47,644 bases of DNA from assembly GCA_035353175.1 (NCBI GenBank), contig DAOPZC010000038.1:1-47644 (forward strand), written 5' to 3'. The notes under the pieces are model-generated. The model was not told where the DNA came from. It made no database searches and saw only the letters and a program-made list of their open reading frames with translations. This DNA comes from DAOPZC01 sp035353175. Lineage in GTDB: Bacteria; Verrucomicrobiota; Kiritimatiellia; RFP12; UBA1067. Position 1 is the stretch's first letter. Each line of letters starts with the position of its first letter. Of the stretch, positions 24,153-34,300 are shown piece after piece. The position numbers were made by a program, and so were the translations under genes.

Positions 24153-24153
24153 T
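24125..24153 (+). promoter_or_regulatory. Promoter of the 2-oxoacid oxidoreductase operon
   Basis: TTGCTT (24125-24130), 17-base spacer, perfect TATAAT (24148-24153). The -10 overlaps the mazG stop codon. The ferredoxin gene starts 39 bases downstream. Confidence 0.8.
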
Positions 24154-24192
24154 TAACCCTTATTTTTCGACCTGTTACGCAGAGGAGACCGG

Positions 24193-24435
24193 ATGTCAGA
24201 CAAGGATAAAGAAATCGCCGGGCCGGCATTGCCGCGTCCCGTGATCGATGCCGACGAATGCAAGAGCTGTGGCCGTTGTGTGAATGCATGCCCCAAGAAG
24301 TGTTTGCGTCTCGCCAGCCGGTTGAACAGCCGCGGCGTGAAGCCCGCCGAATACGTGGGCGAAGGGTGCACCGGCTGCGCCATTTGTTTCTACAACTGCC
24401 CCGAACCGTACGCGATCGTGATCCAGAAACCGTAA
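24193..24435 (+). CDS. vorD: 2-oxoacid oxidoreductase ferredoxin-type subunit (two [4Fe-4S])
   Basis: Eighty-residue electron-carrying subunit. Two cluster motifs are complete: CKSCGRCVNACP near residue 23 and CTGCAICFYNCP near residue 58. It probably passes electrons from the thiamine-diphosphate subunit to soluble ferredoxin. AGAGGAGA precedes the ATG by 5 bases. It is first in the operon vorD, vorB, vorCA-fusion, which is the usual delta-alpha-beta order of Vor/Kor complexes. Confidence 0.9.
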   Translation: MSDKDKEIAGPALPRPVIDADECKSCGRCVNACPKKCLRLASRLNSRGVKPAEYVGEGCTGCAICFYNCPEPYAIVIQKP

Positions 24436-24485
24436 CGGGAAGATTGCGGCGGCACGGCATGTCCGCCCGGAGAGAGAGAGAAGAA

Positions 24486-25541
24486 ATGACCAAATTTGTT
24501 AAGGGTAATGAGGCCGTGGTGATCGGCGCGCTGTATGCCGGTTGCGATGTGTATTTCGGCTATCCGATCACGCCGGCCAGCGAGATCGCGCACGCGGCGG
24601 CCAAGTGGTTCCCGTCGGTGGGGCGCGAGTTCCTGCAGGCCGAGTGCGAGACCGCTTCGATCAACATGGTATACGGTGCGGCCGCTGCGGGCCGCCTGTC
24701 GATGACGGCGACGTCCGGCCCGGGCATGAGCCTGATGCAGGAGGGCATCTCCTATATGGCGGGCGCGAACCTGCCGGGCGTGATCGTGAACGTCATGCGC
24801 GCGGGGCCAGGGCTCGGCAACGTCTATCCCGAACAGGGCGACTACAACCAGGCGGTCAAGGGCGGCGGCCACGGCAATTACCGCTGCGTGGTGCTGGCTC
24901 CCGCCAGCGTTCAGGAAATGTGCGACCTGACCATCCGCGCGTTCGAGCTGTCGTTCAAGTATTTCACGCCGGCGATCGTGCTGGCGGACGGGCTGCAGGG
25001 CCAGATGATGGAGACGCTGGTGTTGCCGGAGCGAGAGCTGCCGAAGCCCGACACCGCGGCGTGGGCGCTGCAGGCCACGCCCGAGACGCGCAAGAACCTG
25101 ATCACCTCGATCTATCTCGATGCGCCCGCGCAGGAGGCGCACAACCTGCGCCTGCAGGCCAAGTATGCGACGATGTCGCAGGACGCGCGGCGCGAGACCT
25201 ACCTGTGCGAGGACGCCGACCTGGTGCTGGTCGCGTACGGCATTTCCAGCCGCATTGCGCGGACCGCGGCCGAAACGTTGCGCGCCGAGGGCGTGAAGGC
25301 CGGCGTCTTCCGCCCCGTCACGTTGAGCCCGTTCCCCGCCGCAGCCTTGAACGAAACCCTGCTGGGGCGCAAGGGCATGGTGGTCGAGTTGAGCGCGGGG
25401 CAGTTCCACGAGGACGTGCTGATGCACCTCGCGAAAGAAGGGGGACGTTACCAGCCCGTGACCCTCTGCAACCGCATGGGCGGCATGGTGATGACGGTGG
25501 ATGACGTGGTCGAGTCCGCTCGCAAGGCGATGAAGAAGTAG
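24486..25541 (+). CDS. vorB: 2-oxoacid:ferredoxin oxidoreductase alpha subunit (VorB/KorA type)
   Basis: A 351-residue subunit of a complex converting branched-chain or other 2-oxoacids with CoA to acyl-CoA, CO2 and reduced ferredoxin. It shows the pyrimidine-binding N-terminal domain (GCDVYFGYPITPASEIAH), then EFLQAECETASINMVYGAAA with the catalytic-type glutamate. SGPGMSLMQEGISYMAG and RAGPGLGNVYPEQGDYNQ follow. The C-terminal domain ends NRMGGMVMTVDDVVE. The start at 24486 follows GGAGAGAGAGAG. Members of this family serve 2-oxoisovalerate, 2-oxoglutarate or arylpyruvates, and sequence alone does not settle which; two PaaK-type ligases in the window make arylpyruvates plausible. Confidence 0.9.
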   Translation: MTKFVKGNEAVVIGALYAGCDVYFGYPITPASEIAHAAAKWFPSVGREFLQAECETASINMVYGAAAAGRLSMTATSGPGMSLMQEGISYMAGANLPGVIVNVMRAGPGLGNVYPEQGDYNQAVKGGGHGNYRCVVLAPASVQEMCDLTIRAFELSFKYFTPAIVLADGLQGQMMETLVLPERELPKPDTAAWALQATPETRKNLITSIYLDAPAQEAHNLRLQAKYATMSQDARRETYLCEDADLVLVAYGISSRIARTAAETLRAEGVKAGVFRPVTLSPFPAAALNETLLGRKGMVVELSAGQFHEDVLMHLAKEGGRYQPVTLCNRMGGMVMTVDDVVESARKAMKK

Positions 25542-25550
25542 GATGTTGAA

Positions 25551-26969
25551 ATGACAGAGAAGAAAACAGTCGGGATGTATGAGACCTTTTGCCGCAGCGG
25601 CAAGCAGACGCGCGCGACCCATTACTGCGCGGGCTGCGGCCACGGGATCATTCACAAGCTGATCACCGAGGCGATGGTGGAACTGGGGATACAGGACCGC
25701 ACGATCATGGTTAACCCAATCGGGTGCGGCGTGTTCGGCTACTACTACTGGGACTGCGGCAACGTGGGCGCGGCGCATGGCCGCGCGCCGGCCGTGGGCA
25801 CGGCAATCAATCGTGTGCGGCGCGATGCCGTGGTCATCTCGTATCAGGGCGACGGCGACCTCGGCGCGATCGGCTTCAACAACACGTTCCAGGCCGCGAG
25901 CCGCGGCGAGCACATGGCGGTCTTTTTCGTGAACAACGCGATCTACGGCATGACCGGCGGGCAGATGGCTCCGACCACCTTGGAGGGCATGACGACCGCG
26001 ACGTCGCCGTTCGGACGCGATCCCTTGACCGCGGGGTATCCTCTGCACGTTTGCGAAGTCCTGAACCAGCTCAAGGCGCCGGTCTACATCGAGCGCGTCT
26101 CCGTGGCGGACACCAAGCGCATCATGCAGGCCAAGCGGGCGGTGCGCAAGGCGCTGGAAATCCAGCGCGACGGCAAGGGCTACGCGTTTGTGGAGTTCAT
26201 CTCGCCGTGCCCGACCAATTTGGGCATGGACTCGCTCAAGGCGGCGCTCTTCTGCATGGAGCAGATGGAAAAGGAATATCCGCTGGGGTGCGTCCGCGAT
26301 GAGAGTGCGGCGGCGGTGTCGCGCGCGCCCGTCGCAGCCGCGCCGACGGTCGAGGAGTACTTCGCTCAGTCCGAGCTGCAGCATCAGGCACCCGCCGCAG
26401 AGGTGGACGAGAAGGCCCGCGAGCTGCGCTTGAAATTCACGGGTTTTGGCGGCCAGGGCATCCTGAGCCTCGGCATCTGCGTGGCGGAGGCTGCGCGCCT
26501 CGAAAAACGCTTCACGACGTGGTTCCCGTCTTACGGCCCGGAGCAGCGCGGAGGTTCGGCGGCGTGTTCCGTCGTGATTTCCGGCAGGCCGGTCGGTTCG
26601 CCGTCGGTGGATCATCCCGACGTGCTGGTCTGCATGAACCAGCCCTCCTACGAGCGCTTCGTGAAGGACGTGCGGCCGGGGGGGACGGTGATCGTGGACG
26701 CGACCGTGCCGCTCGCGGTCAAGGCGCCGGAAGGGGTGCGTGTGGTCGCCATGCCGGCGATCGACCTGTCGATCAAGATGGGCGTGCCGAAGGCGGCCAA
26801 CACCATGATGCTGGCCGCCCTGGCGAAGCTCGGCGTGACGGGCCTCAAGAATGAGCATCTGCTCGCGGCGCTTGACGCGAGTTTCAAGAACAAGCCCGCG
26901 CTGGTGGAAAAGAACCGCATCTTGCTGAACGAGGCGGAAGCGTGGATGGAGAAGAATCTGAAGTTGTGA
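25551..26969 (+). CDS. Fused beta-gamma subunit of 2-oxoacid:ferredoxin oxidoreductase
   Basis: A 472-residue fusion of two normally separate subunits. Residues 1-255 are the thiamine-diphosphate domain: HYCAGCGHGIIH, NPIGCGVFGYYYWDCG, the TPP motif YQGDGDLGAIGFNNT and FFVNNAIYGMTGGQM. Residues about 295-472 are the gamma domain: RLKFTGFGGQGILSLGICVA, TTWFPSYGPEQRGGSAACSV and the MGVPKAANTMMLAALAKLG ending. The linker (260-295) is rich in Ala, Pro and Glu. It starts 9 bases after vorB. The fusion keeps the stoichiometry of the complex fixed. Thiamine pyrophosphokinase earlier in the window would supply its cofactor. Confidence 0.9.
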   Translation: MTEKKTVGMYETFCRSGKQTRATHYCAGCGHGIIHKLITEAMVELGIQDRTIMVNPIGCGVFGYYYWDCGNVGAAHGRAPAVGTAINRVRRDAVVISYQGDGDLGAIGFNNTFQAASRGEHMAVFFVNNAIYGMTGGQMAPTTLEGMTTATSPFGRDPLTAGYPLHVCEVLNQLKAPVYIERVSVADTKRIMQAKRAVRKALEIQRDGKGYAFVEFISPCPTNLGMDSLKAALFCMEQMEKEYPLGCVRDESAAAVSRAPVAAAPTVEEYFAQSELQHQAPAAEVDEKARELRLKFTGFGGQGILSLGICVAEAARLEKRFTTWFPSYGPEQRGGSAACSVVISGRPVGSPSVDHPDVLVCMNQPSYERFVKDVRPGGTVIVDATVPLAVKAPEGVRVVAMPAIDLSIKMGVPKAANTMMLAALAKLGVTGLKNEHLLAALDASFKNKPALVEKNRILLNEAEAWMEKNLKL

Positions 26970-26992
26970 TCAGCCGTTAAAAAGGGGGACGT

Positions 26993-27544
26993 ATGGCGAA
27001 CCAGAGGCAGTCGATTGCTGAGCGGATCAAGGGGCTGCGGGACGCGTCGGATCTGACGTCGGACGCCGTCGCAGCAGAGACGGGCGTGTCGCGGGAGGAC
27101 TATGCCCGCTACGAGGCCGGCGAGGCGGATGTGCCGATGAGTTACCTTTCGGTTCTGGCCTCGTTCTACAATGTGGACGTCACGGCGATCTTGACCGGCG
27201 GGGATGCTCACGCCAAGGTTTTCCATGTGACGCGCAAAGGGACGGGGCCGGTCGTCGCGCGGCGCCACCAGTACCACTACGAGGCGCTGGGCGCGCTTTT
27301 CGCGGGCAAGGCGATGGAGCCGTTCATCGTCACCGTGGAGCCCTCTCTGAAAGAGCTTCACCTCAACAGCCATCCGGGGCAAGAATTCAACTATGTGCTT
27401 TCGGGCACGCTCACGCTGGCCGTGGGCGAGAACACGTTGGTGCTGACCCCGGGCGACAGCATCTATTTCGATGCCCTCACGCCGCATGGGATGCGGGCCG
27501 AAGGAACAGAGCCAGCCACCTTTCTGGCTGTGATTACCGCGTAA
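26993..27544 (+). CDS. HTH-cupin transcriptional regulator
   Basis: A 183-residue regulator with an N-terminal XRE-type helix-turn-helix (about residues 8-62, IKGLRDASDLTSDAVAAETG with SREDYARYEAG) and a C-terminal cupin barrel (about 105-180, HSHPGQEF-like HLNSHPGQEFNYVLSGTLTL and LTPGDSIYFDALTPHGMR). Such regulators bind small carboxylates or their CoA products and often lie directly before an AMP-forming acyl-CoA synthetase, as here. It sits 23 bases after the oxidoreductase fusion, with AAGGGGGA before the ATG, and so belongs to the same operon. Confidence 0.88.
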   Translation: MANQRQSIAERIKGLRDASDLTSDAVAAETGVSREDYARYEAGEADVPMSYLSVLASFYNVDVTAILTGGDAHAKVFHVTRKGTGPVVARRHQYHYEALGALFAGKAMEPFIVTVEPSLKELHLNSHPGQEFNYVLSGTLTLAVGENTLVLTPGDSIYFDALTPHGMRAEGTEPATFLAVITA

Positions 27545-27563
27545 GGCGAAAGGGAAAAGAGAG

Positions 27564-29228
27564 ATGAAATGCCGGTGGCTTGAAAAAGATACGTTCGCCT
27601 CGCAAGAGGATTTTTTCAAGAATTTTCATGTGACGTTGCCGGAAACGTTCAACTTCGGGTTCGATGTCGTGGACGCCATCGCGGCGGAAGATCCGGAGCG
27701 GCGCGCGCTGGTGTGGTGTGACGACCATGGGGGCGAACGCGTCTTCACGATGGCGGATATCGCGCGCGAGAGTAACCGCGCGGCCAACGTGTTCAAGTCG
27801 CTCGGCATCCGGCGCGGCGATGCGGTGATGCTGATCCTGCGGCGGCGTTACGAATACTGGTTTGCGGTCATGGGGCTTTGCAAACTCGGCGCCATCGCGA
27901 TCCCGGCAACGAACCAGCTGATGAAGAAAGACATCGCGTACCGCGTGAAGGCCGCGAGCGTGAAGATGATCCTGTCGGTGAACGAGCCCTCGATCCGCGA
28001 GGCGGTGGACCGGGCGGCAGAGGCGGCGCCGGTCGAGGTGCGGGCGTTGGTCAACGGCGGCGGAGATGGCACGCCGTGGCTGGACTTCGACGCTCTGATG
28101 GCCGGCGCTCCGGACGTGCTCGGGGAGGGCGACTGCGCGCGGCAGACCGGCGCGGGCGACGCGATGCTGCTCTATTTCACGTCGGGCACCACGGGCATGC
28201 CGAAGATGGTGCGACACAATTTCTTATATCCCTTCGGGCATCTCACCACCGCGAAATTCTGGCAGTGCTGCAGGGCGGGCGGCCTGCACCTGACGGTCGC
28301 GGAGACCGGCTGGGCCAAAGCCGCATGGGGCAAGCTCTACGGACAGTGGATGTGCGGCAGCGCGGTGATGGTGTACGACATGGACAAGTTCCATGCGCGG
28401 TCGGTTCTCGATGTGCTTGTCAAACACGGCGTGACCACGTTTTGCGCGCCGCCCACCATGTACAGGTACTTCATCAAAGAGGACCTCAAGGCGTACGATT
28501 TTTCCAAGCTGACGCATTGCGTGGTGGCGGGCGAGCCGCTCAATCCCGAGGTGTACCAGAAATTTCTGGAGGGCACAGGGCTCAAACTGTACGAGGCGTA
28601 CGGGCAGACGGAACTGACGGTGGTGGCCGGCACGTTCCCGTGGATGGCCCCCAAGCCGGGATCCATGGGAAGGGCGGCGCCGGGCTATGATTTGGATCTG
28701 CTCGATCACGAGGGGCGTTCCTGCGAGGTTGGCGAAGAGGGGCAGCTTGTGGTGCGTACGGACATCGTACGTCCGTTGGGCATGTTTGACGGCTATTACC
28801 GCGACGCGGAGTTGACCCGCAGGGTTTGGCATGACGATGTCTATTACACGGGCGACATGGCGTGGCGTGACGAGGATGGCTATTTCTGGTTCGTGGGCCG
28901 TGCCGACGACGTGATCAAAAGCTCCGGCTATCGCATCGGGCCGTTCGAGGTCGAGAGCGCGTTGCTGGAACATCCGGCGGTGCTGGAGTGCGCGGTCACC
29001 GGCGTGCCGGATCCCGACCGCGGTCAGGTGGTCAAGGCGACCATCGTCTTGGCGAAAGGCCATATGCCCTCTGACGAACTGGCCAAAGCGTTGCAGAATC
29101 ACGTCAAGCATGTGACGGCGCCTTACAAATATCCGCGTATTGTGGAGTTCGTGTCCGAGTTGCCCAAGACGATCAGCGGCAAGATCCGTCGCGTTGAAAT
29201 CCGCGAGAACGATGTGGCGAAAGGATAA
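27564..29228 (+). CDS. AMP-forming acyl-CoA synthetase
   Basis: A 554-residue ANL-superfamily ligase, of the length and style of medium-chain/acetyl-CoA synthetase-like enzymes. Landmarks are the ATP loop LLYFTSGTTGMPKMVRHN near residue 200, the YEAYGQTELT motif near 345, YTGDMAWRDEDGYFWFVGR with the hinge region near 435, and FEVESALLEHPAVLECAV. The C-terminal PKTISGKIRRVEIR carries the catalytic lysine near residue 545. It closes the operon after the HTH-cupin regulator. It may activate a carboxylate, or regenerate ATP from the acyl-CoA formed by the oxidoreductase if run in reverse, as in some peptide fermenters. The exact acid is unknown. Confidence 0.9.
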   Translation: MKCRWLEKDTFASQEDFFKNFHVTLPETFNFGFDVVDAIAAEDPERRALVWCDDHGGERVFTMADIARESNRAANVFKSLGIRRGDAVMLILRRRYEYWFAVMGLCKLGAIAIPATNQLMKKDIAYRVKAASVKMILSVNEPSIREAVDRAAEAAPVEVRALVNGGGDGTPWLDFDALMAGAPDVLGEGDCARQTGAGDAMLLYFTSGTTGMPKMVRHNFLYPFGHLTTAKFWQCCRAGGLHLTVAETGWAKAAWGKLYGQWMCGSAVMVYDMDKFHARSVLDVLVKHGVTTFCAPPTMYRYFIKEDLKAYDFSKLTHCVVAGEPLNPEVYQKFLEGTGLKLYEAYGQTELTVVAGTFPWMAPKPGSMGRAAPGYDLDLLDHEGRSCEVGEEGQLVVRTDIVRPLGMFDGYYRDAELTRRVWHDDVYYTGDMAWRDEDGYFWFVGRADDVIKSSGYRIGPFEVESALLEHPAVLECAVTGVPDPDRGQVVKATIVLAKGHMPSDELAKALQNHVKHVTAPYKYPRIVEFVSELPKTISGKIRRVEIRENDVAKG

Positions 29229-31323
29229 CAGAGAGGGAACGCCTCTGACGCGCCGGCCCGAACGGATGGCTGCGGCCACGGTTTTTTCCGGCGCGTTTTT
29301 GCTGTTCCTGATCCAGCCCATGCTGGGACGCACGCTGTTGCCCGTGTTCGGCGGCAGCGCGTCGGTATGGGGCGTGTGCCTCGCGGCGTACCAGGTTTTG
29401 CTGGTCGTGGGGTATGCGTATGCGCACGGACTCGCGAAGCGTCCCGTGCGGTTCCAGCGCCGTGCGCATCGGGTTCTGCTGTCCGTCGCGACGGCGTGGG
29501 CGTTCGCGGTTGCGGCGTGGCGTTTGTCCCTGAATGGCGTCTTGGATGTTCCTGCGGCGCCGTCGCTGGCGGTGCTGTTCAGCGTGCTGGTGTTCGTGGG
29601 GTTGCCGTATGTGTTGCTCGCGGCCGGCGGCACGCTGGTGCAGGTCTGGCTGGCAGGCTCCGGCGTGTCGCGCAACGTCTATCAGCTCTATGCGGTCTCG
29701 AATCTCGGCTCGCTGTCGGGGCTGATGATCTATCCTTTCGTGCTGGAGCCGTTTGTGCCTCTGACGGTTCAGTGGTGGGCCGTTGCGGCGGGTTTCGCCG
29801 GATACTCCGCGCTGATCGCGCGGATGGCCGGGCAGACGCCCGCGCCGGATTCGATTGGCGTGCCCGACAGGCCTGCCCCATCTGACGCCGCCGGTTCACG
29901 CGGATGGCTTTGGTTCTTGTTGCCGGGAGTCACCACATTCCTTCTCAACGCGGTCATCGCGCATCTCTTCACCGATGTGACGCCGTTACCGCTGGTGTGG
30001 GTGGTGATGTTGGCGGTCTTCCTCTTGAGTTATGTGGCGGGGTTCTCGCGGTTCGGGACAGCACGGCGCGGCGTGTGGTGCGGACTGGCGGCGCTGTCGC
30101 TGGCCGGTTTGGCTGTCGCGAATGGGCGGTGGGGCACGGGGAGTTTTTATCCGAACGCGGCTGCGGCGGTGGCAACGGTCTTTTGCGTGGGTGTGGTTTT
30201 GCATGGATGGCTGTATGCGGAGCGTCCGCAGAAGTCGAGTTTGACGCGCTACTATTTGGCGATTGCGGCGGGCGGGGCGGCGGGCGGTGTGCTGTCTTCC
30301 TTGGTGGCGCCGGTGGTCTTTGACCGCGTCGTGGAGTATCCGCTGATCCTCTGCGTCTGCGCGGCACTTCTGGCTTGGCGTGCGCCGAGACCGCGGTTTG
30401 CGGCGAGGTCCAGAGCCCGCGCGATGAGTTTTTCCGCGTGTTGCGGCGCCGCGTGGCTGGTGCTGTCGGTGGCGACGGCGCGGCACACGACCTCGCGCAC
30501 GGTTTTCCGCGCACGGAATTTCTACGGCTGTTTGCGGGTGACGCAGACCGTGGAGTCGTTCGGAAGTCAAGGCGCGGCTCCCGTTTTCTACTTGTGGTGC
30601 GGGCAGACCACGCACGGAATCCAGGTGCGTGCCCCGTTTTATCAGGGGCGCGGCACCGCGTATTACGGCCGGACGGGCGGCGGCATCGCGCTTCTGTCCC
30701 ATCCGAAATATCAGGCTGGCAAGGGAATGAAGGTGGGCGTGGTGGGGTTGGGCGCGGGCACGTTGGCCTGTTATGGCCGGCCGTCAGATCTCTATCGCTT
30801 CTACGAGATCAACCCGCAGATCGTTAAGGTCGCGACCGACCGAAGTTTTTTTTCATATTTGCCCGACGCGAAGACACCCATCGACCTGGTGCCCGGGGAT
30901 GCGCGCCAGATGCTTGAAAAAGAACAGGCGGCGGGTGATCCGCTCTATGATGCGCTCGTGATCGACGCCTACAGCGGCGACGCGGTGCCGTACCATTTGG
31001 CGACGCGCGAGGCTTTCCGACTCTATTTCGACCGGCTTGCTCCGGATGGGGTCTTGGCGGTGCATGTGAGCAACTGGCACATCGATCTTTTACCCCTTTG
31101 CAAAGCGGTGGCGAAGGAGCTGGGAGTTCACCCGTACGGTGTCGTGAGCGTGGCGGAAGACAGCGTGACGTCTGGCGCGATCTGGGTGTTCATGACGCGG
31201 CAGGCGAATGCGTATCGATATCCCGGCAAAGCGTCTGTCCGCGAGGTGGTCTGGGAAAACATACGCGACATGACGGCTCCGACCGACGAAAAAGGCAGCC
31301 TGGTCTCGTTGCTGAGGTTTTAG
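29212..31323 (+). CDS. Membrane-anchored spermidine-synthase-like protein
   Basis: A 703-residue fusion of about ten hydrophobic helices (residues 19-440) with a spermidine synthase-type Rossmann domain (about 480-700). The latter contains VGVVGLGAGTLACYGRP, the SAM-type glycine loop, EINPQIVKVA, DLVPGDARQMLEKE and YDALVIDAYSGDAVPYHL. The helical half starts FSGAFLLFLIQPMLGRTLLP, a stretch shared by this family. Many such fusions have no proven polyamine activity. Start is uncertain: ATG at 29212 overlaps the previous gene by 17 bases and has a weak ribosome site; ATG at 29266 is the alternative. It ends 14 bases from the convergent addA stop. Confidence 0.82.
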   Translation: MWRKDNREGTPLTRRPERMAAATVFSGAFLLFLIQPMLGRTLLPVFGGSASVWGVCLAAYQVLLVVGYAYAHGLAKRPVRFQRRAHRVLLSVATAWAFAVAAWRLSLNGVLDVPAAPSLAVLFSVLVFVGLPYVLLAAGGTLVQVWLAGSGVSRNVYQLYAVSNLGSLSGLMIYPFVLEPFVPLTVQWWAVAAGFAGYSALIARMAGQTPAPDSIGVPDRPAPSDAAGSRGWLWFLLPGVTTFLLNAVIAHLFTDVTPLPLVWVVMLAVFLLSYVAGFSRFGTARRGVWCGLAALSLAGLAVANGRWGTGSFYPNAAAAVATVFCVGVVLHGWLYAERPQKSSLTRYYLAIAAGGAAGGVLSSLVAPVVFDRVVEYPLILCVCAALLAWRAPRPRFAARSRARAMSFSACCGAAWLVLSVATARHTTSRTVFRARNFYGCLRVTQTVESFGSQGAAPVFYLWCGQTTHGIQVRAPFYQGRGTAYYGRTGGGIALLSHPKYQAGKGMKVGVVGLGAGTLACYGRPSDLYRFYEINPQIVKVATDRSFFSYLPDAKTPIDLVPGDARQMLEKEQAAGDPLYDALVIDAYSGDAVPYHLATREAFRLYFDRLAPDGVLAVHVSNWHIDLLPLCKAVAKELGVHPYGVVSVAEDSVTSGAIWVFMTRQANAYRYPGKASVREVVWENIRDMTAPTDEKGSLVSLLRF

Positions 31324-31337
31324 GCTTCATTCAACCC

Positions 31338-34300
31338 TCAGCGTGGCCACGTTTTGCCGCTGCGCGTGAAGAGTAAGACGGTTGTGATTTGTGCGGCGGA
31401 GATCGCGAGCAGACGGGCTGCCGCAGTGGCATAGTAAGTCATCTGGGCGGAATAGCCGTCTGCTGCCTCCTGCAACTCCTTCTCAGAGGTGATGCGGTTG
31501 CTCTTGAAGTCGATGATCGTGGCCCGGACAGGATGGCCGGACACGTCCCGCTCTACAACCAGTCGGTCGAAGCGGCCGCTCATGAGCTGTTTCTCTCCCT
31601 CGACATTCAGCGCCAACTCGAACGGCGCCTCGCGCCAGACTTCGGCGTGTGCGGCCCGTGTGGGCTTGGCGAGCCACTGGCGAACCGCATCGTTTGCCAA
31701 GCAGTTGCGGAACTGCCTCTCCACGTCGGCCAGCAGCGCCGGCGTTTCCGCGGATTCCAGTCGCCACTCGGCAACGATACGCTCGATATCCGCGTCCTCG
31801 ACCCACTCGATTTTTTGGAAGAACCTGTGGATGGCGGATCCGAAGGCCCGCACGTCGCCGGACTCGGCCTTGAAGAGCCAATGCGCCGGCAGTTCGCGCC
31901 CTTCGGCGTGCTCCTTTGAGGGCTCGCGGCGGACAATTCCCGCCGCATAGGCCACATTCACCGGCGCGGGGGCAACGGCCTGTGTGCCCGCGCCGCATTT
32001 GACCGGATGCGTGAACCACTCGGCGTCGCCAACGGCAAAAAGTTGCGTGAGCCCCACTGCGCTTTCGGAGGGGTCTGTGCCCGCCGCAAGGCGCGCCTGC
32101 AACAGGTCCGCTTCGCGGATCGTCTTCGACGTTTTTCCTTTTTGGGGGATGACCATGTACAGCGCCTGTTGGGCACGCGTCAGCGCCACATAAAGCACGC
32201 AGAGCTGGGCGAAATTCGCATCCGCGCGTGCGGCTTCGAGGGCTCGAAGCGGCGCGCCGTCTGCCGCCTCCAGCGCCTGATTGCAGGGGGGCTCAAGGAT
32301 CCAGTTTTCGTCGGCCAGCAGCGTCGGATCGCCCGGGCTTCCGAAGCTCTTGGCGTTGGCTGCAAAAGGCACGATCACCAGATCGAAGCCCAGGCCTTTC
32401 GCCTGATGGACTGTCATCACGCGGATCGTGCCCGCGGCGGCGTTGGATTTGACTTGATACGCCTCGATGTGGTCTGCGAAGGCGTCCGGATCGCAGACGC
32501 CGCGGGCGTCGAATTGCTCCGCCGCCGCCAGCATTTCGCGCAGGCGCTGGCGGCTGAAGGCGTCGAGACCAGCCAGCCGGTTGCCCCACTCCCGCAGCGT
32601 GTCCGCAAAACCGCGGGCATTCAGAGCGGTCAGGATCGCTTCCGGCAGGGCGGTGTGGTCGGATATTTCCGGATGTCCGGCCAGCGGACTCATTTGCAGA
32701 TGCCGCAGGGCCGCCGTGTCGCCGGGATGCGCGGCATAGCGCACGAGGGCCAGCAGCAACGTCACCACGGGGCTGTCCGTGATGCCGCCTTTGCCTTCAT
32801 GGACGCACGGCATGTCGGGCAACCGACGGCGCAACGCGTCGACGCAGGCGCGTCCCGCGCTGTTGCTGCGGACAAGTACGGCCGTTGTGAGACCGTTCCG
32901 GGTGGGGCGCACGTGCTCCAGAATCTTCGCGACGGCCTCGAACTCGGCGGGGTCGTCGGCGCCCTCGTCGTCCGCATCATCGCCGGCTTCGGCGCCCGTC
33001 GAGGCCTTTTGGGGTGTGTACTCCAGAAGTGACGCAAAGCCGGCCCCTTCTCCTCGACGTGCGCTCTCGTGTTTCTTCCAGAAGCGGGTGAACGCGTCGA
33101 TGGCCTCCCTTCTCGGCCCCTTTTCCTCTCCCTGCCCCGGGACCCAAGTTGAAAGTCCGTCGAAAACTTGGTTGACGGTTTCGATGATTGCCGGAAGCGA
33201 ACGGTGGCATTCGTTGATCGACTCGGCCTGGATGGCGCGCTGGCCGAGCGCGCGGTATTGCGCGAGAATCTTTGAAAAAAGCCGGTAGTTGCCGCCGCGC
33301 CAGCCGTAGATCGACTGTTTGACATCGCCCACGTAGAAGAAGGAACGGGATTGATTTGGGTCCTGGACGACTTCGTCCACGAGGTTTGCCAGCGCGCCCC
33401 ACTGGGCGTCGCTGGTGTCCTGAAACTCGTCCAGCAGCCAGTGGTCCAGTTTGCCGTCGAGGCGGTAGTCGATGTAGAGGCGGTCGGGTGCGGCAGGCGT
33501 GCGGCTGGGGGGGCGCCCTTCCGCGCCGAGGAGGCTGGTGAGATCATCGAAAGTGAAGCGTCCCTCGGTGCTCTGTGCGGCGGCATAGAGCGCGTCATAG
33601 CGGTCCAGCACGTTGCGCAGGCCTTGGGTTTGCTCGGTTGAACGCCTCACCTCAACGGCGATCAAGTTGCACAACGCGCTGCGCAGGGCGGGCCACACGC
33701 TGTCCGGAACGGCATATTCTTTTTTGTAATACGCGATGATCGGGCTCGCGTTTTGTGCGGCGCACAGCAACAGCTGCGACAAAACCTTCTCGCTCATCTT
33801 GGGCCAGGGTTTATCGGCAGCATGCCCGAGGGCCGCCGCCGCGATATCCGCGCAAGACTCGGCAAGCTTTTCCTGCTGTTTGCCTTCGCCGAAAGCCGTC
33901 ATCAGCTGGGCCTTTAGATCTTCCGGAAGAGCGGCGTGCGCGCCGGCGTCTTCCCACCACCGCTCGGCAGGTTTCCAGACGCGCTTCGGATCTCCCCATT
34001 GCCAGTTCTTCGAACCGTGCTGTCGGTAGAAGCCGTAGTAGTCTCGGATCAGGCTGTCCAAGACGGCGAGCAGGGCCTTGGTCTCAAGGCCGAAACGGGC
34101 CTGTCGAAGCTCGGTCAGAAGGGCACGGGACCCATCCGTATCCGTTCGGTATGAGGGGTCGAAGAGCCGGGCCAGAATCGCATGGCGCGCGGCCAGAGCC
34201 TCCCCGCCTTCCCCGTCCATGGGCCGGGTGTCGGGCGGAATGCCGAGCTCCATCGGAAAGGCGCGGACGACGCCGAGGATAAAACTGTCCAGCGTGCCGA

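Noticed and set aside
24390..26858. 822-residue open frame antisense to the 2-oxoacid oxidoreductase genes, and similar long antisense frames at 18188-19891 and 19912-22401
   Set aside because: Long antisense frames are expected in GC-rich coding DNA with this codon bias. Their His/Arg-rich sequence has no domain features, whereas the plus-strand genes are conserved families.
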